This document shows positions 1 to 8,679 of a stretch of 64,000 nucleotides of DNA, piece after piece. This stretch comes from Streptomyces erythrochromogenes (GTDB lineage Bacteria > Actinomycetota > Actinomycetes > Streptomycetales > Streptomycetaceae). The position numbers were made by a program, and so were the translations under genes. Below the pieces are notes generated by a model, which saw only the letters and a list, made by a program, of their open reading frames with translations, did not search any database and was not told the DNA's origin. Location: the NCBI RefSeq assembly GCF_036170895.1, contig NZ_CP108036.1, forward strand, positions 8,033,501 to 8,097,500. Direction: 5' to 3'. Position 1 is the stretch's first letter. Every line of letters starts with the position of its first letter.

Positions 1-95
1 GCCCGCAGCCCGGCCAGAGATGCCCCGACGGCGACGATCCGGCCGTTGGCCCTGAACTCGCGCACCAGCTCTGCCACCGTGGCCGGCAGGCCCAT
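1..95 (-). CDS. FAD-dependent oxidoreductase (ferredoxin-reductase type), N-terminal end only
   Basis: Only the first 31 codons are inside the window; the gene continues past the left edge. From the ATG at 95 the product reads MGLPATVAELVREF and then GRIVAVGASLAGLR. The second part is the dinucleotide-binding beta-alpha-beta start (GxSLAGLR) typical of rhodocoxin/putidaredoxin-type ferredoxin reductases. Those usually start close to this motif, so the real start may be downstream of 95. A ferredoxin-like remnant lies just upstream on the same strand, as expected for an electron-transfer pair serving a P450 or dioxygenase. The assignment is from motif only. Confidence 0.55.
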   Translation of the reverse strand, partial: MGLPATVAELVREFRANGRIVAVGASLAGLR

Positions 96-121
96 GACGT
101 CTTGCCCCGCCCCGCGCCGTC

Positions 122-199
122 CAAGCGGTCGATCACGATCGCCTGCACCGGACACGCCACAGCAGCTCGCTCGACCTGCAGGCGCCGCTCATCGCAAAC
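122..199 (-). pseudogene. C-terminal remnant of a ferredoxin
   Basis: On the minus strand the segment reads VCDERRLQVERAAVACPV followed by QAIVIDR. This resembles the C-terminal end of small actinobacterial 3Fe-4S/4Fe-4S ferredoxins, whose last cluster cysteine sits in a CPV(Q/R)AI motif. No N-terminal part with the other cluster cysteines is seen, and the frame has no stop at the expected place but runs on out of frame into the reductase. I read it as a decayed ferredoxin that once preceded the reductase. The match is short, so chance similarity is possible. Confidence 0.4.
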
Positions 200-424
200 C
201 CGCCGGGCCGGCCCGCGAGGCCCCCGGACACAGCCCGCTGCCCGCTCCATACAGGAATACGCCCCGAGCCGAGCCGTCCGTTCCGCCCTTTAGCCGAAGT
301 TGCTCAACCAGCTCCGTCCCGGGGCCGGCAGCACTATCGTCCACATCCCGTCATGACCTCGAGACGATCGATTTCCGGGCGGCGGTGCCGCCGCTGACGA
401 CCGCCACTTCGGAGACTGACTGTT

Positions 425-436
425 CATGCACCTTGG
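425..436 (+). repeat. 12-bp direct repeat at both ends of copCD
   Basis: CATGCACCTTGG occurs at 425-436, covering the copCD start codon, and again at 2339-2350, six bases after the copCD stop codon. The match is exact. It may be chance or a trace of a duplication or insertion event; nothing else supports a mobile element. Confidence 0.6.
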
Positions 437-2333
437 ATCGCCTCCCGCGAGGACCTCCCTGACGGTCCTCGCGCTGGTCGCCGCCATACTCGCCCTGGTC
501 CTCGGCGGCGCAGGCTCGGCCTTCGCGCACGCCGGCCTCAGGGGCTCCGACCCTGCAGAAGGCTCCGTCCTGGCGACTGCTCCGAAGCAGGTCACGCTCA
601 CTTTCACGGAGTCGGTCGGCTTCTCCGACGACTCACTCAGAGTGCTGTCTCCGGAGAACGCGCGTGTGAACCCACGCCCGGCCCAGCACGTGGACGGCAA
701 GGACAACACCGCACGGGTGGAGCTGTCGGACAAGCTCGCCCAGGGCACCTACACGGTGGCCTGGCGCGTCGTCTCCGCCGATGGCCACCCGATCTCGGGC
801 GCGTTCATCTTCTCCATCGGCAAACCGTCCGGCACCGCCGCCGTGGTGGCGACGGACTCCCTCGAGGACACGGCGGCCGCGCGCCTGTACGGCTTCCTCC
901 GCCATGTCGCCTACAGCGGACTGGCCCTGCTGGTCGGGGCTGCCGCCTTCGTCCTCCTGTGCTGGCCCACCGCCGCGGCGGTCCGCCCGGTGCGCAGGCT
1001 GCTGACAGTCGGCTGGGCGGCACTGGTGGTGTCCACCGTGGCCCTCCTGTTGCTCCGCGGCCCCTACGAGACGGCCGGATCGCTGACATCGGCGTTCGAC
1101 CTGTCCCAGCTGGGTCGAACCGTCACCGGGAGGCCCGGGATCGCACTGGTCGTACGGCTCGGCCTGCTCGCGAGTGCCGCGGTGCTGCTGAGACGGCAGG
1201 CCCTGCGACTGGACCGTCACGAGGACGGAACGACGCCGGGTGACCTCGGTACCCGTGTCCGTGTCGTCGGGGCGGCGCTCGCCCTGGCCCTGGCGTTCAC
1301 CTGGGCCGGCGCGGAGCACGCCTCCGCGGGCATCCAGGTGCCGCTGGCCGTTCCCGTCGCCGTGCTGCACCTGTTGGCGATGGGAGTCTGGCTGGGCGGC
1401 CTGATCACGCTGGCGATCGTCCTGCGGCGGCGAGCCCCCGGCGGCGGTGACGTCCCCGCGTCCGCGATCGGGCGCTTCTCCACCGTGGCCTTCACGGCCA
1501 TTGCCGTTCTGGTCGGTACGGGAATGTACCAGTCCTGGCGGCAGGTCGGCTCGTGGGAGGCGCTGTCCACCACGTCGTACGGCAGGATCCTCGCCGTGAA
1601 GCTCGCCGCAGTCGTTCTCGTGCTGGCGGTGGCGTTCTTCTCCCGCCGTTGGGCGGACCGCCTCGATCACGAGGCGCTGCCGGCCGCTGAAGAACGGCAG
1701 GCGGTGCCCGAGCCTGCGCGGGTGAGGGTCGTGGAAACGGTCGGTGCGCCGTCTGCACCCCTGGCATCGGTCGCCGACAGTACGCCGGACGGACCCGCCG
1801 GGGGTGAGCCGGGAGACGGCACCGAGCCGCCCGCCCTTGGGACCGAAGTGCACCGGCGCAGGCTGCGCCGCACGGTGGCCGTCGAAGCCGTACTCGGTGT
1901 CGTGGTCCTGGCGATCACGACCCTGCTCACCGGAACCCAGCCCAGCCGCGCCGCCAACGGGGCACCGACGGCCGCGGCGACCGCCTCGGAGCCACAGGCG
2001 AAGGTGGTCACGGTCCCGTTCGACATGGGGACGGCCAACCAGAAGGGCGCCGTGCAGATCACGCTGGAGCCGGGTCGCGTCGGCGAGAACACGGTCGAAG
2101 CCGTCGTGTACACGGCGGACGGCGGCTTCGCCACCGTTCCCGAACTCCGCCTCACCCTGACCCAGGACGCCCTCGGGATCGGCCCGCTGGACGCCAAGCT
2201 CAAGAACCAGAAGGGGTACTGGGCCACCTACGACCTGCAGCTGCCCATGGCCGGTGCCTGGACCCTGAACATCACCGTGCGCACCACCGACATCGATCAG
2301 GTCACCGTGCGCGAGACCATCCGCATCACGTAG
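426..2333 (+). CDS. CopC/CopD fusion copper protein (YcnJ-like)
   Basis: The 635-aa protein joins three parts. A signal sequence (about residues 10-36) ends before HAGLRGSDPAEG, the N-terminal copper-binding histidine region of CopC; the CopC domain runs to about 135 and includes DGHPISG. A multi-helix CopD membrane domain covers about 155-430, with helices such as LALLVGAAAFVLLCW. After a second membrane segment near 480-505, a C-terminal extracytoplasmic YtkA/FixH-like beta domain (about 530-635) ends in VTVRETIRIT. YcnJ/CopCD proteins bind and import or handle copper at the membrane. The start at 426 has GGAG ten bases upstream. It is convergent with ycnI; together they form a typical Streptomyces copper pair. 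Confidence 0.9.
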   Translation: MHLGSPPARTSLTVLALVAAILALVLGGAGSAFAHAGLRGSDPAEGSVLATAPKQVTLTFTESVGFSDDSLRVLSPENARVNPRPAQHVDGKDNTARVELSDKLAQGTYTVAWRVVSADGHPISGAFIFSIGKPSGTAAVVATDSLEDTAAARLYGFLRHVAYSGLALLVGAAAFVLLCWPTAAAVRPVRRLLTVGWAALVVSTVALLLLRGPYETAGSLTSAFDLSQLGRTVTGRPGIALVVRLGLLASAAVLLRRQALRLDRHEDGTTPGDLGTRVRVVGAALALALAFTWAGAEHASAGIQVPLAVPVAVLHLLAMGVWLGGLITLAIVLRRRAPGGGDVPASAIGRFSTVAFTAIAVLVGTGMYQSWRQVGSWEALSTTSYGRILAVKLAAVVLVLAVAFFSRRWADRLDHEALPAAEERQAVPEPARVRVVETVGAPSAPLASVADSTPDGPAGGEPGDGTEPPALGTEVHRRRLRRTVAVEAVLGVVVLAITTLLTGTQPSRAANGAPTAAATASEPQAKVVTVPFDMGTANQKGAVQITLEPGRVGENTVEAVVYTADGGFATVPELRLTLTQDALGIGPLDAKLKNQKGYWATYDLQLPMAGAWTLNITVRTTDIDQVTVRETIRIT

Positions 2334-2356
2334 TCCTCCATGCACCTTGGGTTCGC

Positions 2357-2404
2357 GGCCGGGGCTGCCGACTGCACATGCCGTGCGGTGCGGCAGCCCC
2401 GGCC
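2357..2404. terminator. Bidirectional terminator between copCD and ycnI
   Basis: GGCCGGGGCTGCCG at 2357-2370 is perfectly complementary to 2391-2404, giving a 14-bp stem with a 20-nt loop. It lies between the stops of two convergent genes and so can end both transcripts. No U tract follows, as is usual in high-GC actinobacteria. Confidence 0.8.
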
Positions 2405-2411
2405 GTTCCTG

Positions 2412-3143
2412 TCAGGCCCGGCTACGGCTGCGGCGCACCCACCAGAAGGTGCCGGCAGCGACGAGCAGAAGCGCGGCCGCGACCACGCCGACGGTGGCGC
2501 CGGTACTGCTGCCGGTTTCCTCCGCGCTCGTCGCCTGCGCGCTCGCGGACGCGACGGGAGCCGACGGGGCCGCTGACTGCTCGGGAGACGGGGCGCTGCT
2601 CGGGGTCCCGGACGGCGAGGGGCTCGGGGCGACGAGCTTGGCTCCGGGAGCCGCCGCCTTCAACTCCAGCACGGGGGCAGGGTTGTCGACCTTCTCGCCG
2701 TCGGTGGGCACTTCGATCCATCGGGAGATCTTTCCGTCGCTGTAGGTCTCCAGAGTCTTGAACGCCAGGGTCTTCTCATCGGGCAGCTGGCGCACGGTGA
2801 TGCTGTACTGGGCATCCGTGCCGGTGGCCAGCGCCGGGCCACCGATCGCGTATCCGTCCGGCGTGGCCGCCAGCTTCCACTCCTTGGGGGCGTCCTTGAG
2901 CGTCACGGCGTCCGGAGCGATGCCCTTCGGGAGCACGACGCGCAACTCTGCGATGCCCGCGGTGTCCGACTCCGCCTCTGAGGTGAAGGACAGCGTGACG
3001 TTCTCGGCGAGCGCGCGCGGGTCGGAGGCGGTGACCTCGGCGTGCGCAGCGGCCGGCCCGGCAGCCATGCCCACGACCATCACGGCGCACGCGGCCGTGA
3101 AGGCCGGCCTGGAGAGCTGGAGGCGGGTGTGTGACCTGTTCAT
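2412..3143 (-). CDS. YcnI-family (DUF1775) copper-associated lipoprotein-like protein
   Basis: The 243-aa protein has an N-terminal signal peptide (about 1-34, ending AGPAAAHAEV). The mature protein thus starts with a histidine near its N-terminus, the copper-binding feature of YcnI proteins. The YcnI domain covers about 34-170, followed by a Pro/Ser/Ala-rich linker and one C-terminal membrane helix (VGVVAAALLLVAAGTFWWV) with a basic tail RRSRSRA. This indicates a membrane-anchored extracytoplasmic protein. The start has an AAGGAG site upstream. YcnI is regularly encoded next to copCD/ycnJ and takes part in copper handling at the cell surface. Confidence 0.88.
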   Translation of the reverse strand: MNRSHTRLQLSRPAFTAACAVMVVGMAAGPAAAHAEVTASDPRALAENVTLSFTSEAESDTAGIAELRVVLPKGIAPDAVTLKDAPKEWKLAATPDGYAIGGPALATGTDAQYSITVRQLPDEKTLAFKTLETYSDGKISRWIEVPTDGEKVDNPAPVLELKAAAPGAKLVAPSPSPSGTPSSAPSPEQSAAPSAPVASASAQATSAEETGSSTGATVGVVAAALLLVAAGTFWWVRRSRSRA

Positions 3144-3551
3144 CGGGACTCCTTGGAGGCAACGAAGCGCCCGCGTAGCGGGGTGGGGAAAGCCGGTTCG
3201 CCGACCGGGCGAACGGCGCTGTCAGCGGGGGCTCGTAGAGCGATTGCGTGCATCTGCGGTTCTCCTTCAAGGCCCCGTCCGGCCGCTGGTTCGTGAGCTT
3301 CGCCGGGAGGCCGAACGCCCTGGAGGGCCGGCAAGTCCTGGTACGGAGTCCCCCGCCGGGTACGGCCCGTTGTACGGGGAACCCACTCGGTGACCACCGG
3401 TAGCCGGACGGAATCCCCCCTTCGAGGCAGGGAGGGTGTCAAGATGGAGGAACCCTCTCGGTACGAGGGCCGGACCTCACCCTGCAGGTGGAGAGCCCGT
3501 CAGGTCCGGCGGGAGGCCCCCGACGCACCACTGCGTGCCAGAGCATCGTCA
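3144..3551. other. Intergenic region upstream of ycnI
   Basis: This 408-bp stretch should hold the ycnI promoter (leftward). I see no convincing gene, operator or RNA in it; reading frames here lack conserved motifs. Confidence 0.4.
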
Positions 3552-4142
3552 TCACCGTCGGCCCCACGGCAACCCCGCCGAGCGCGACGCGCACGCTCCG
3601 CAGGTCAGGCGGAACCCGTGGTCGGCAGCAGACACCGAATGCCACGACGGCAGCCGCAACTGCCGCCTGCGCCATTGACCCAAGGTCGCGGGCAGACGGC
3701 TCCATGCCTGATCCGCCTGGCGCATGAGCAGGGCCATCACGCATGCGGCCACGCCGTGAGTGGCTGTCATGGCCCACGCCGCGCGGTGTGAGGTGTGCCA
3801 GATCTCCAGTGCACCGTCGTGCACGTGCCCGTGCAGGGACAGGGACAGGGACAGGGTCCCGTGCAGGAGGAGCTGAGCCGTTCCGGTAGCCGCAAGTACG
3901 TGCAGAGCAGGCACGGACGGACGGACCGCCGGCCATGAAAGAGCGAAGACGGCCAGTGCCCCGACCGTCGTCCGCCGCCAGGAAACCGAGTCCTGCGAGG
4001 CGAGGTGATGGCCCACCACGGCCAACGCCGAGCTGAGCAGTGCGAACACGACAGCCCGCAGCAGGCGTCCGCCCCGCCACGTGGGCTGTGGACGCGAGCG
4101 CATCCCTGCACGGGCTCCGGCCATGTCGTGGTCATCATCCAT
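3552..4142 (-). CDS. Small membrane protein of unknown function
   Basis: From the ATG at 4142 the product is 196 aa (MDDDHDMAGARAGMR...). It has about four hydrophobic segments: VVFALLSSALAVVGHHLA, VGALAVFALSWPAV, ALHVLAATGTAQLLLHG and MTATHGVAACVMALLM. A histidine-rich loop (LHGHVHDG) lies between helices, which could suggest metal contact but proves nothing. A longer frame extends upstream to 4409, but its extra 89 residues look non-coding, so 4142 is preferred. The gene lies in the copper neighbourhood; similar small membrane proteins accompany copCD/ycnI in streptomycetes. I do not recognise a named family. It carries the in-frame hexamer repeat at 3835-3858. Confidence 0.55.
   Translation of the reverse strand: MDDDHDMAGARAGMRSRPQPTWRGGRLLRAVVFALLSSALAVVGHHLASQDSVSWRRTTVGALAVFALSWPAVRPSVPALHVLAATGTAQLLLHGTLSLSLSLHGHVHDGALEIWHTSHRAAWAMTATHGVAACVMALLMRQADQAWSRLPATLGQWRRRQLRLPSWHSVSAADHGFRLTCGACASRSAGLPWGRR
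3835..3858 (-). repeat. In-frame hexanucleotide tandem repeat
   Basis: AGGGAC occurs three times in a row followed by AGGGTC. On the coding (minus) strand it encodes a Leu-Ser repeat within a hydrophobic segment (GTLSLSLSLHGH). The unit is a multiple of three, so copy-number changes would not break the frame. Confidence 0.8.
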
Positions 4143-4748
4143 CGCACGCAGGTTCGGCCAGACCCCAACTGTCAATTGCGGAGCACTTTTCCAGCTCCGG
4201 GTGGTCCAGTTCGCCGACGAGGCCTCGGCCCGGGCCCGCGGGTGTGGCACAGGCCTCGTGGACACCGCTACCGGAGCATCAGCCAGGTGCTGTACCGGCG
4301 AGCGCCGCATCGCGCCCAGCGGGTGCGCGCCGCCGGCGTCGTTCAGGCAGACCTCGGTGTGGACGGTGGACGGGCGTCCGCAGGTGCGGCCGCGAGCAGC
4401 CACGCCCATCGGGCCGGCGCCGAAGCGCGGGTGCGAGGGCGGGCCGATACCGCACAGGTCGACACCGGGCAGCTGCTCGGCGGTGACTCACGTGTGGTAA
4501 TCGGCGGGGTCCACGCCACCCTCGGCGGCCGGCTGCCACAGGGGGACGTTCTGGCCCTCTTCATCGGCTCACAGAGGAACGGCCCCGGCACGGCTGGGCT
4601 GCGAGCGCTCCTGGCAGGTGGCACCTGGATGGCTGCGGAGCGTTTCGCGCGCCGCAGCGCCGGCCTCGCCGCCTTCGGCACGCCTCATCCACGGACGAGG
4701 AGAAGAGCAACACGGCGCGCCGTCAGGCGCCTGACCGGTTACGGCAGA
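4143..4748. other. 600-bp region without a recognisable gene
   Basis: The frames open here have no motif, ribosome-binding site or consistent composition to support a gene. It may hold the promoter for the membrane protein at 3552-4142 and unidentified decayed sequence. Confidence 0.35.
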
Positions 4749-5240
4749 TCAGTCCGTCGCCTCGCGGACGTCCTCTCCCCGTTCGGCGAACGCCTTGAAG
4801 TCCTGCATGTGCTGTTGCGACTGCTTGCGGAAGGCGCCGGGCATCAGAAGTGCCACCAGCTTCATCATGAAGCCGCTGAACCGGTATTCGTTCTCGCTCT
4901 CCCAGAGCGTCGTTTCCGGGCCGGATTCGGTCAGCCGGTCGCGCACGGCGCTCCACATGCCCTCGCCGACGATCTCGCGGTCGAAGTGAACGACGGTCGT
5001 TTTCGGGATCTCGCGCAGGTCTGCCGGTTCCCGGCGTGTGATGGTCTCGGTGCACTCGAGCTTTCGCTGGCCCATCTGCATCACGATCCGCGACGTGGTG
5101 CCGACCTGCCCGTGCTCCCCGCTCAGCGGTTCGTGCAGAACCAGGCCCCGCAGCCATTTCGGCAGCTGGGCCGGGTCGGCGAGCAACTGGACCACCTCCT
5201 CCCGCCGCCGGACGATCTCGATGGAGACGGTGTATTTCAT
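4749..5240 (-). CDS. SRPBCC-family (START-like) protein
   Basis: The 163-aa product begins MKYTVSIEIVRRREEVVQLL and has the helix-grip pattern of the SRPBCC fold: a first strand, then a helix with DPAQLPKWLRGL, alternating strands (MQMGQRKLECTETIT, TVVHFDREIVGEGMW) and a C-terminal helix MLMPGAFRKQSQQHMQDFKAF-like. Family members bind hydrophobic ligands or act as cyclases/dehydratases, but this one has no assigned ligand. AAGGAA precedes ATGs at 5240 and 5249; 5240 gives the conserved start. The gene stands alone, leftward, between regions without genes. Confidence 0.75.
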   Translation of the reverse strand: MKYTVSIEIVRRREEVVQLLADPAQLPKWLRGLVLHEPLSGEHGQVGTTSRIVMQMGQRKLECTETITRREPADLREIPKTTVVHFDREIVGEGMWSAVRDRLTESGPETTLWESENEYRFSGFMMKLVALLMPGAFRKQSQQHMQDFKAFAERGEDVREATD

Positions 5241-5621
5241 GGTGCGCATCATTTCCTTTGAGAAAACGTGCTTTTGTGCTGCTCGTCGTGTTCCTCGGCT
5301 GAGGGCACTGCATTCCTGCCCGTAAAGTAAAGGGTAGCGAGGTACGGGGCGAGTATCTCCAGTGCCTCTGCCTGTCGGCCCCGTTCGCCGAGTAGTTGTG
5401 TTCACTCCCGCGCGCGCAACCACTCCCCATGGTGGGCTCAGAACGCAGTGAACGGCGGCCGCTGGGCGACGGCATCGACAGTGCTCCCAGGCGGCGGCGC
5501 CACGCAGGAACCTTGGGGTCCGGGTCGGCGATCACCTTGTACGAGTAGTCGATGTGTGTGTTGCATGCTCGGACGGTGCGCCCTGTGACGGTCGTCCGGG
5601 CGCGCAGGAGGATACGGTCCT
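5241..5621. other. Upstream region of the SRPBCC gene
   Basis: About 380 bp, locally less GC-rich around 5270-5340, consistent with a promoter for the leftward SRPBCC gene. No gene or clear operator seen. Confidence 0.35.
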
Positions 5622-6128
5622 CTAGGCCGGGACCCCGCCGGCCCGGTGGGCGGCCGCGGCGCGCTTCGGCACGTAGGCCCACAGCGCGACGCCGATGAAG
5701 ATCGCCTGCTCGGGGACCCTGAACCACAGCGGTGTCGCCGGCTCTCCGTTGAACGGGATGTGCTCGACGGCCGCGTGGATGTTGGCCGGGAGCATCAGGA
5801 CGAACAGCGCGGCGAGGCCGAGCCCGGCCGCCGGCCGGGTGGCCTCCCGGACGAGTCCGGCGGCGCCGAGGAGTTCCAGGACGCCGGTCGCGTAGACCGC
5901 GAGGCGGGGGAACGGCACGAAAGTCGGGACCATCGCGACCAGGTCGTGGTGGCCGGGCACGGGGCCGAGGGAGGACGGGACGAAGTGCGCGCTCGCCGTG
6001 AACACCAGCATGACTGCGAGGCCGTGCAGGACGGACACCCGCCAGGTCGCGAACCGCTCGACGCCGAACGCGCCGAGCAGCCGGAACAGCACGCTGGGTA
6101 CGGCGATGAGCATGAGTGTGCCGAACAT
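5622..6128 (-). CDS. DoxX-family membrane protein
   Basis: The 168-aa product has four predicted helices typical of the DoxX/DoxD-like fold: VSVLHGLAVMLVFTASAHF, LAVYATGVLELLGAAGLV, AAGLGLAALFVLMLPANI and AIFIGVALWAYVPK. The NIHAAVEHIPF segment after helix three is characteristic of this subgroup. DoxX-like proteins are membrane components of redox systems, with varied and often unknown roles. It is the last gene of a leftward unit whose upstream member is a decayed cupin, divergent from a GlxA-type regulator that may control it. Confidence 0.85.
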   Translation of the reverse strand: MFGTLMLIAVPSVLFRLLGAFGVERFATWRVSVLHGLAVMLVFTASAHFVPSSLGPVPGHHDLVAMVPTFVPFPRLAVYATGVLELLGAAGLVREATRPAAGLGLAALFVLMLPANIHAAVEHIPFNGEPATPLWFRVPEQAIFIGVALWAYVPKRAAAAHRAGGVPA

Positions 6129-6294
6129 GGGAGGAGAATCCCTTCACTGGGTGGGTCTGCCGGTCGCGTTCGGGCGGGGTGCAGGTGCCATGCCGGGCAT
6201 GTGCACGGACAGAAGCGTTCCGCCGTCTCCGGCTGACGCCGACCCGACCTGACCGGCTCAACACCGCGCCCGCCCGCCGGGCGCGGCCGAGCCG

Positions 6295-6576
6295 TCACCG
6301 GAGGACGGTGATCCCGATCATGCGCGCTCCGATCTCCGTGCGCGGGCGTTGCGCGCCGCCCGGCGCGAACACCACGTGGCTACCCGCCGCGGGGCGTCGG
6401 CCGCAGTCGATGAACTCGCGGACAGCACGTAGTGGCGTCCTCGGCCTCGTGCACGTCCGCTCGGACCCTTGCGCACCCGGGGCGAGGGCGTACACGCACC
6501 CACGCGCCCACTCCGTGCCGGGCGAGCGCCTGCGGACGATCTGTACGACGTCGGGTTCTTGAGTCACGAAGATCAT
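6295..6576 (-). pseudogene. Decayed small cupin-domain protein
   Basis: One reading frame starts MIFVTQEPDVVQIVRRRS and ends GSHVVFAPGGAQRP...ARMIGITVLR, but the middle is in other frames: ADVHEAEDAT in one and HYVLSASS in the next. Joined, they give the cupin order HVHEAEDA(T)YVLSGEF...FAPGGAQ, with the metal-site His-x-x-x-x-Asp/Glu pattern. Adding one C in GACGCCAC-TACGTG and one G in TGTCCG-CGAGTTC restores a single frame, so two one-base losses are enough to explain the break. The gene would have been cotranscribed with the DoxX gene. Sequencing error is an alternative to true decay. Confidence 0.6.
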
Positions 6577-6617
6577 GCTCGCGGCCGATCCGCCTCCGCC
6601 CCAGAGTCAGGATTGAC

Positions 6618-7631
6618 ATGCGGAGATACTTTTCTGCCATGAGTCTTCACCGCGTGGTGTGTCTTCTCCTGCCGCCGCAGTCCACGTTCGAGCTGGCCTG
6701 CGCAGCCGAGGTCTTCGGCCTGAACCGGCCCGGCCTGCCCGCCCGTTACACGTTCGACGTCTGCACCGAGCGGCCCGGACCCCTGCCGACGCTGGCCGGC
6801 TACGACATGGCGGTCACGCACGGGTTGTCGGCCTTGCAGCGCGCGCAGACGGTTCTCATCCCCGGCTGGGTGCAGCGCGCGAGCGCTCCCTCGCCCGGCG
6901 TCGTGGACGCGCTACGGCGGGCGCATCGCCGTGGCGCCCGTATCGCCGCGTTGTGCTCCGCCGCCTTCCTGCTCGCCGAGGCCGGACTGCTGGAGGGTCG
7001 CAGGGCGACCACTCACTGGCGCTTGGCCGACGAACTCGCCGCGCGGCATCCCGGGATCCAGGTCGAGCCGGACGTGCTCTACGTCGACCTGGGCGACATC
7101 GCCACGAGTGCGGGCACGGCCGCGGGCATCGACCTGTGCCTGCACCTGATCCGCACCGACCAGGGCGCCGCCTACGCGAACCAGGTCGCCCGGCACATGG
7201 TCATGCCGCCCCATCGTGAAGGCGGCCAGCTGCAATACGCCACGCACCCCCTCACCGACCGCACCCCCGACTCCCTGGCCCCGGTCCTGGACTGGGCCGC
7301 GGAGCGTCTGCACGAGCCGCTGTCCGTCGACGACCTGGCCGCGTTCGGGGCCGTCTCCACGCGCACGCTCGCCCGCAGGTTCGCCGAGCAGCTGGGTACG
7401 AGCCCGGGCAACTGGCTGCTGCGGCAGCGGGTGATGGCGGCCCGGGCCCTCCTGGAGGAGACGGATCTAGCCGTCGAGGCGATCGCGGCCAGGACCGGCC
7501 TGTCCTCGGCCGCCAATCTCCGCCGGCGCTTCCACGCGCTGGTGCACACCACGCCCGCCGCCTATCGCCGCTCCTTCCGGCACGAGGCGTCGGGAACGCG
7601 CACGCGGGGCTCCGACGCGGCCCCCGCATGA
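6618..7631 (+). CDS. GlxA-family transcriptional regulator (DJ-1/PfpI-like domain plus AraC HTH)
   Basis: The 337-aa protein starts at the ATG at 6618, which has AGGA five bases upstream. Residues about 8-180 form a DJ-1/PfpI-like (class I amidotransferase-like) domain beginning RVVCLLLPPQSTFELACAAEVFG, with the nucleophile-elbow region IAALCSAAFLLAEAGLLEGR. Residues about 220-325 are an AraC/XylS double helix-turn-helix (LSVDDLAAFGAVSTRTLARRF; LAVEAIAARTGLSSAANLRRRF). GlxA/FtrA proteins sense small metabolites and regulate adjacent genes. It is divergent from the cupin remnant and DoxX gene, which are its likely targets. Confidence 0.9.
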   Translation: MRRYFSAMSLHRVVCLLLPPQSTFELACAAEVFGLNRPGLPARYTFDVCTERPGPLPTLAGYDMAVTHGLSALQRAQTVLIPGWVQRASAPSPGVVDALRRAHRRGARIAALCSAAFLLAEAGLLEGRRATTHWRLADELAARHPGIQVEPDVLYVDLGDIATSAGTAAGIDLCLHLIRTDQGAAYANQVARHMVMPPHREGGQLQYATHPLTDRTPDSLAPVLDWAAERLHEPLSVDDLAAFGAVSTRTLARRFAEQLGTSPGNWLLRQRVMAARALLEETDLAVEAIAARTGLSSAANLRRRFHALVHTTPAAYRRSFRHEASGTRTRGSDAAPA

Positions 7632-7848
7632 CCGGGTGCGGTGCGGCGCCTGGTCCAGTTCCCACTGGCGATGACGCTGGGGAAAGAAGGCGACGGAGCA
7701 GGCGGCGTCGTGTCGTGCGAGGCAGGTGAGGATGCCGGTGCCGACGAGGATGCCGAGCACGGGCAGGAGTGGGCTGGGTCGGCCCGACCGGCCAACTGGC
7801 GTGCGCAGCCACGGGTGAGCGTCCCGCCCCTCGGTGCAGCGCGCCTGC

Positions 7849-8679
7849 TCAAGCGCCGTCGATGCGGCCGAGCAACGCCTCGGCCTCGGCGGTGCGGCGG
7901 TGGTCCGGGCCGAAGGCGGCCAGGCAGGCGTCTCGGGCGGCCGCGACCAGCGGCCGGGCCTCGCCGGCACGCCCCAGGCCGAGGAGGGCGGTGGCCGTGG
8001 CCAGCTCGACGGCGCCGGTTTCCGGGCGGAGCTGCTCCTGGGGCAGACGACGGCGCAGGTCGTCGGCGCGCTCCGCCTCGACGAGAGCCTCCTCGTGGCG
8101 GTCCTGGCCATTGAGGCTGCGGGCCAGACCCAGACGCAGGACCAAGGTGAAGCGGTCCGGTGCGCGACGGGCGGCAAGTGCCTCGCGCGCCAGCGCCTCC
8201 GCTTCCGGGTGGCGGCCCAGCGAGGTGAGGGCGTAGACCTGCCCGTTGCGGGCGGCCGTTGCTATGAGGAGCATGTCCGGTCCTGTGCCGCGGGCTGCGA
8301 CCCGGGCGACGGCCGCGCACTCTGCCTCGCATTCGGTGTGCCGGGCCAGTGAGCTCAGCGCCTGAGCGCGGTCCGAGCGCAGTTTCAGGGTCTGCGGGTG
8401 TTCGGGGCCGAAGGTCTTTCCGAAGACCGGCAGCAGTGCGTCGTATGTGGTGACGGCATCGGCATGGCGGCCTTGAGCGCCCGCAGCGAGCGCGGCGATG
8501 CCCAGTGCCAGCGGCGCGTACGTGTCGTCGCGCGGCCGGGACCGAGCCGCGGCCACGGAGCGTGCCTCGGCCTCCGCCTCGGCATAGCGCCCCGCCTGGT
8601 ACAGGGCCGTGGCCTGGGCCAAAGGGTTGTTCGTCGTCTGACCGGCTTCATGTCGGCCACGCCACCGAAAGAGTTTCAT
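7849..8679 (-). CDS. Tetratricopeptide-repeat protein
   Basis: From MKLFRWRGRHE at 8679 the product is 276 aa and almost entirely helical, with TPR-like units: ALYQAGRYAEAEAEARSV, AAGAQGRHADAVTTYDALL, LSSLARHTECEAECAAV, LTSLGRHPEAEALAREAL, LNGQDRHEEALVEAERA and LLGLGRAGEARPLVAAARD. Each has the Gly/Ala-rich helix-turn-helix spacing of about 40 residues. It is a protein-interaction scaffold with no enzymatic motif; similar proteins are common in streptomycetes. The gene is monocistronic, converging on glxA-like gene at 7631. Confidence 0.8.
   Translation of the reverse strand: MKLFRWRGRHEAGQTTNNPLAQATALYQAGRYAEAEAEARSVAAARSRPRDDTYAPLALGIAALAAGAQGRHADAVTTYDALLPVFGKTFGPEHPQTLKLRSDRAQALSSLARHTECEAECAAVARVAARGTGPDMLLIATAARNGQVYALTSLGRHPEAEALAREALAARRAPDRFTLVLRLGLARSLNGQDRHEEALVEAERADDLRRRLPQEQLRPETGAVELATATALLGLGRAGEARPLVAAARDACLAAFGPDHRRTAEAEALLGRIDGA

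Noticed and set aside
633..2345. 570-aa open frame opposite copCD
   Set aside because: Antisense shadow of copCD with low-complexity Arg/Gly/Gln composition.
4005..5261. 418-aa open frame on the plus strand
   Set aside because: It runs across the SRPBCC gene in antisense and a non-coding stretch, with no motif or ribosome-binding site.
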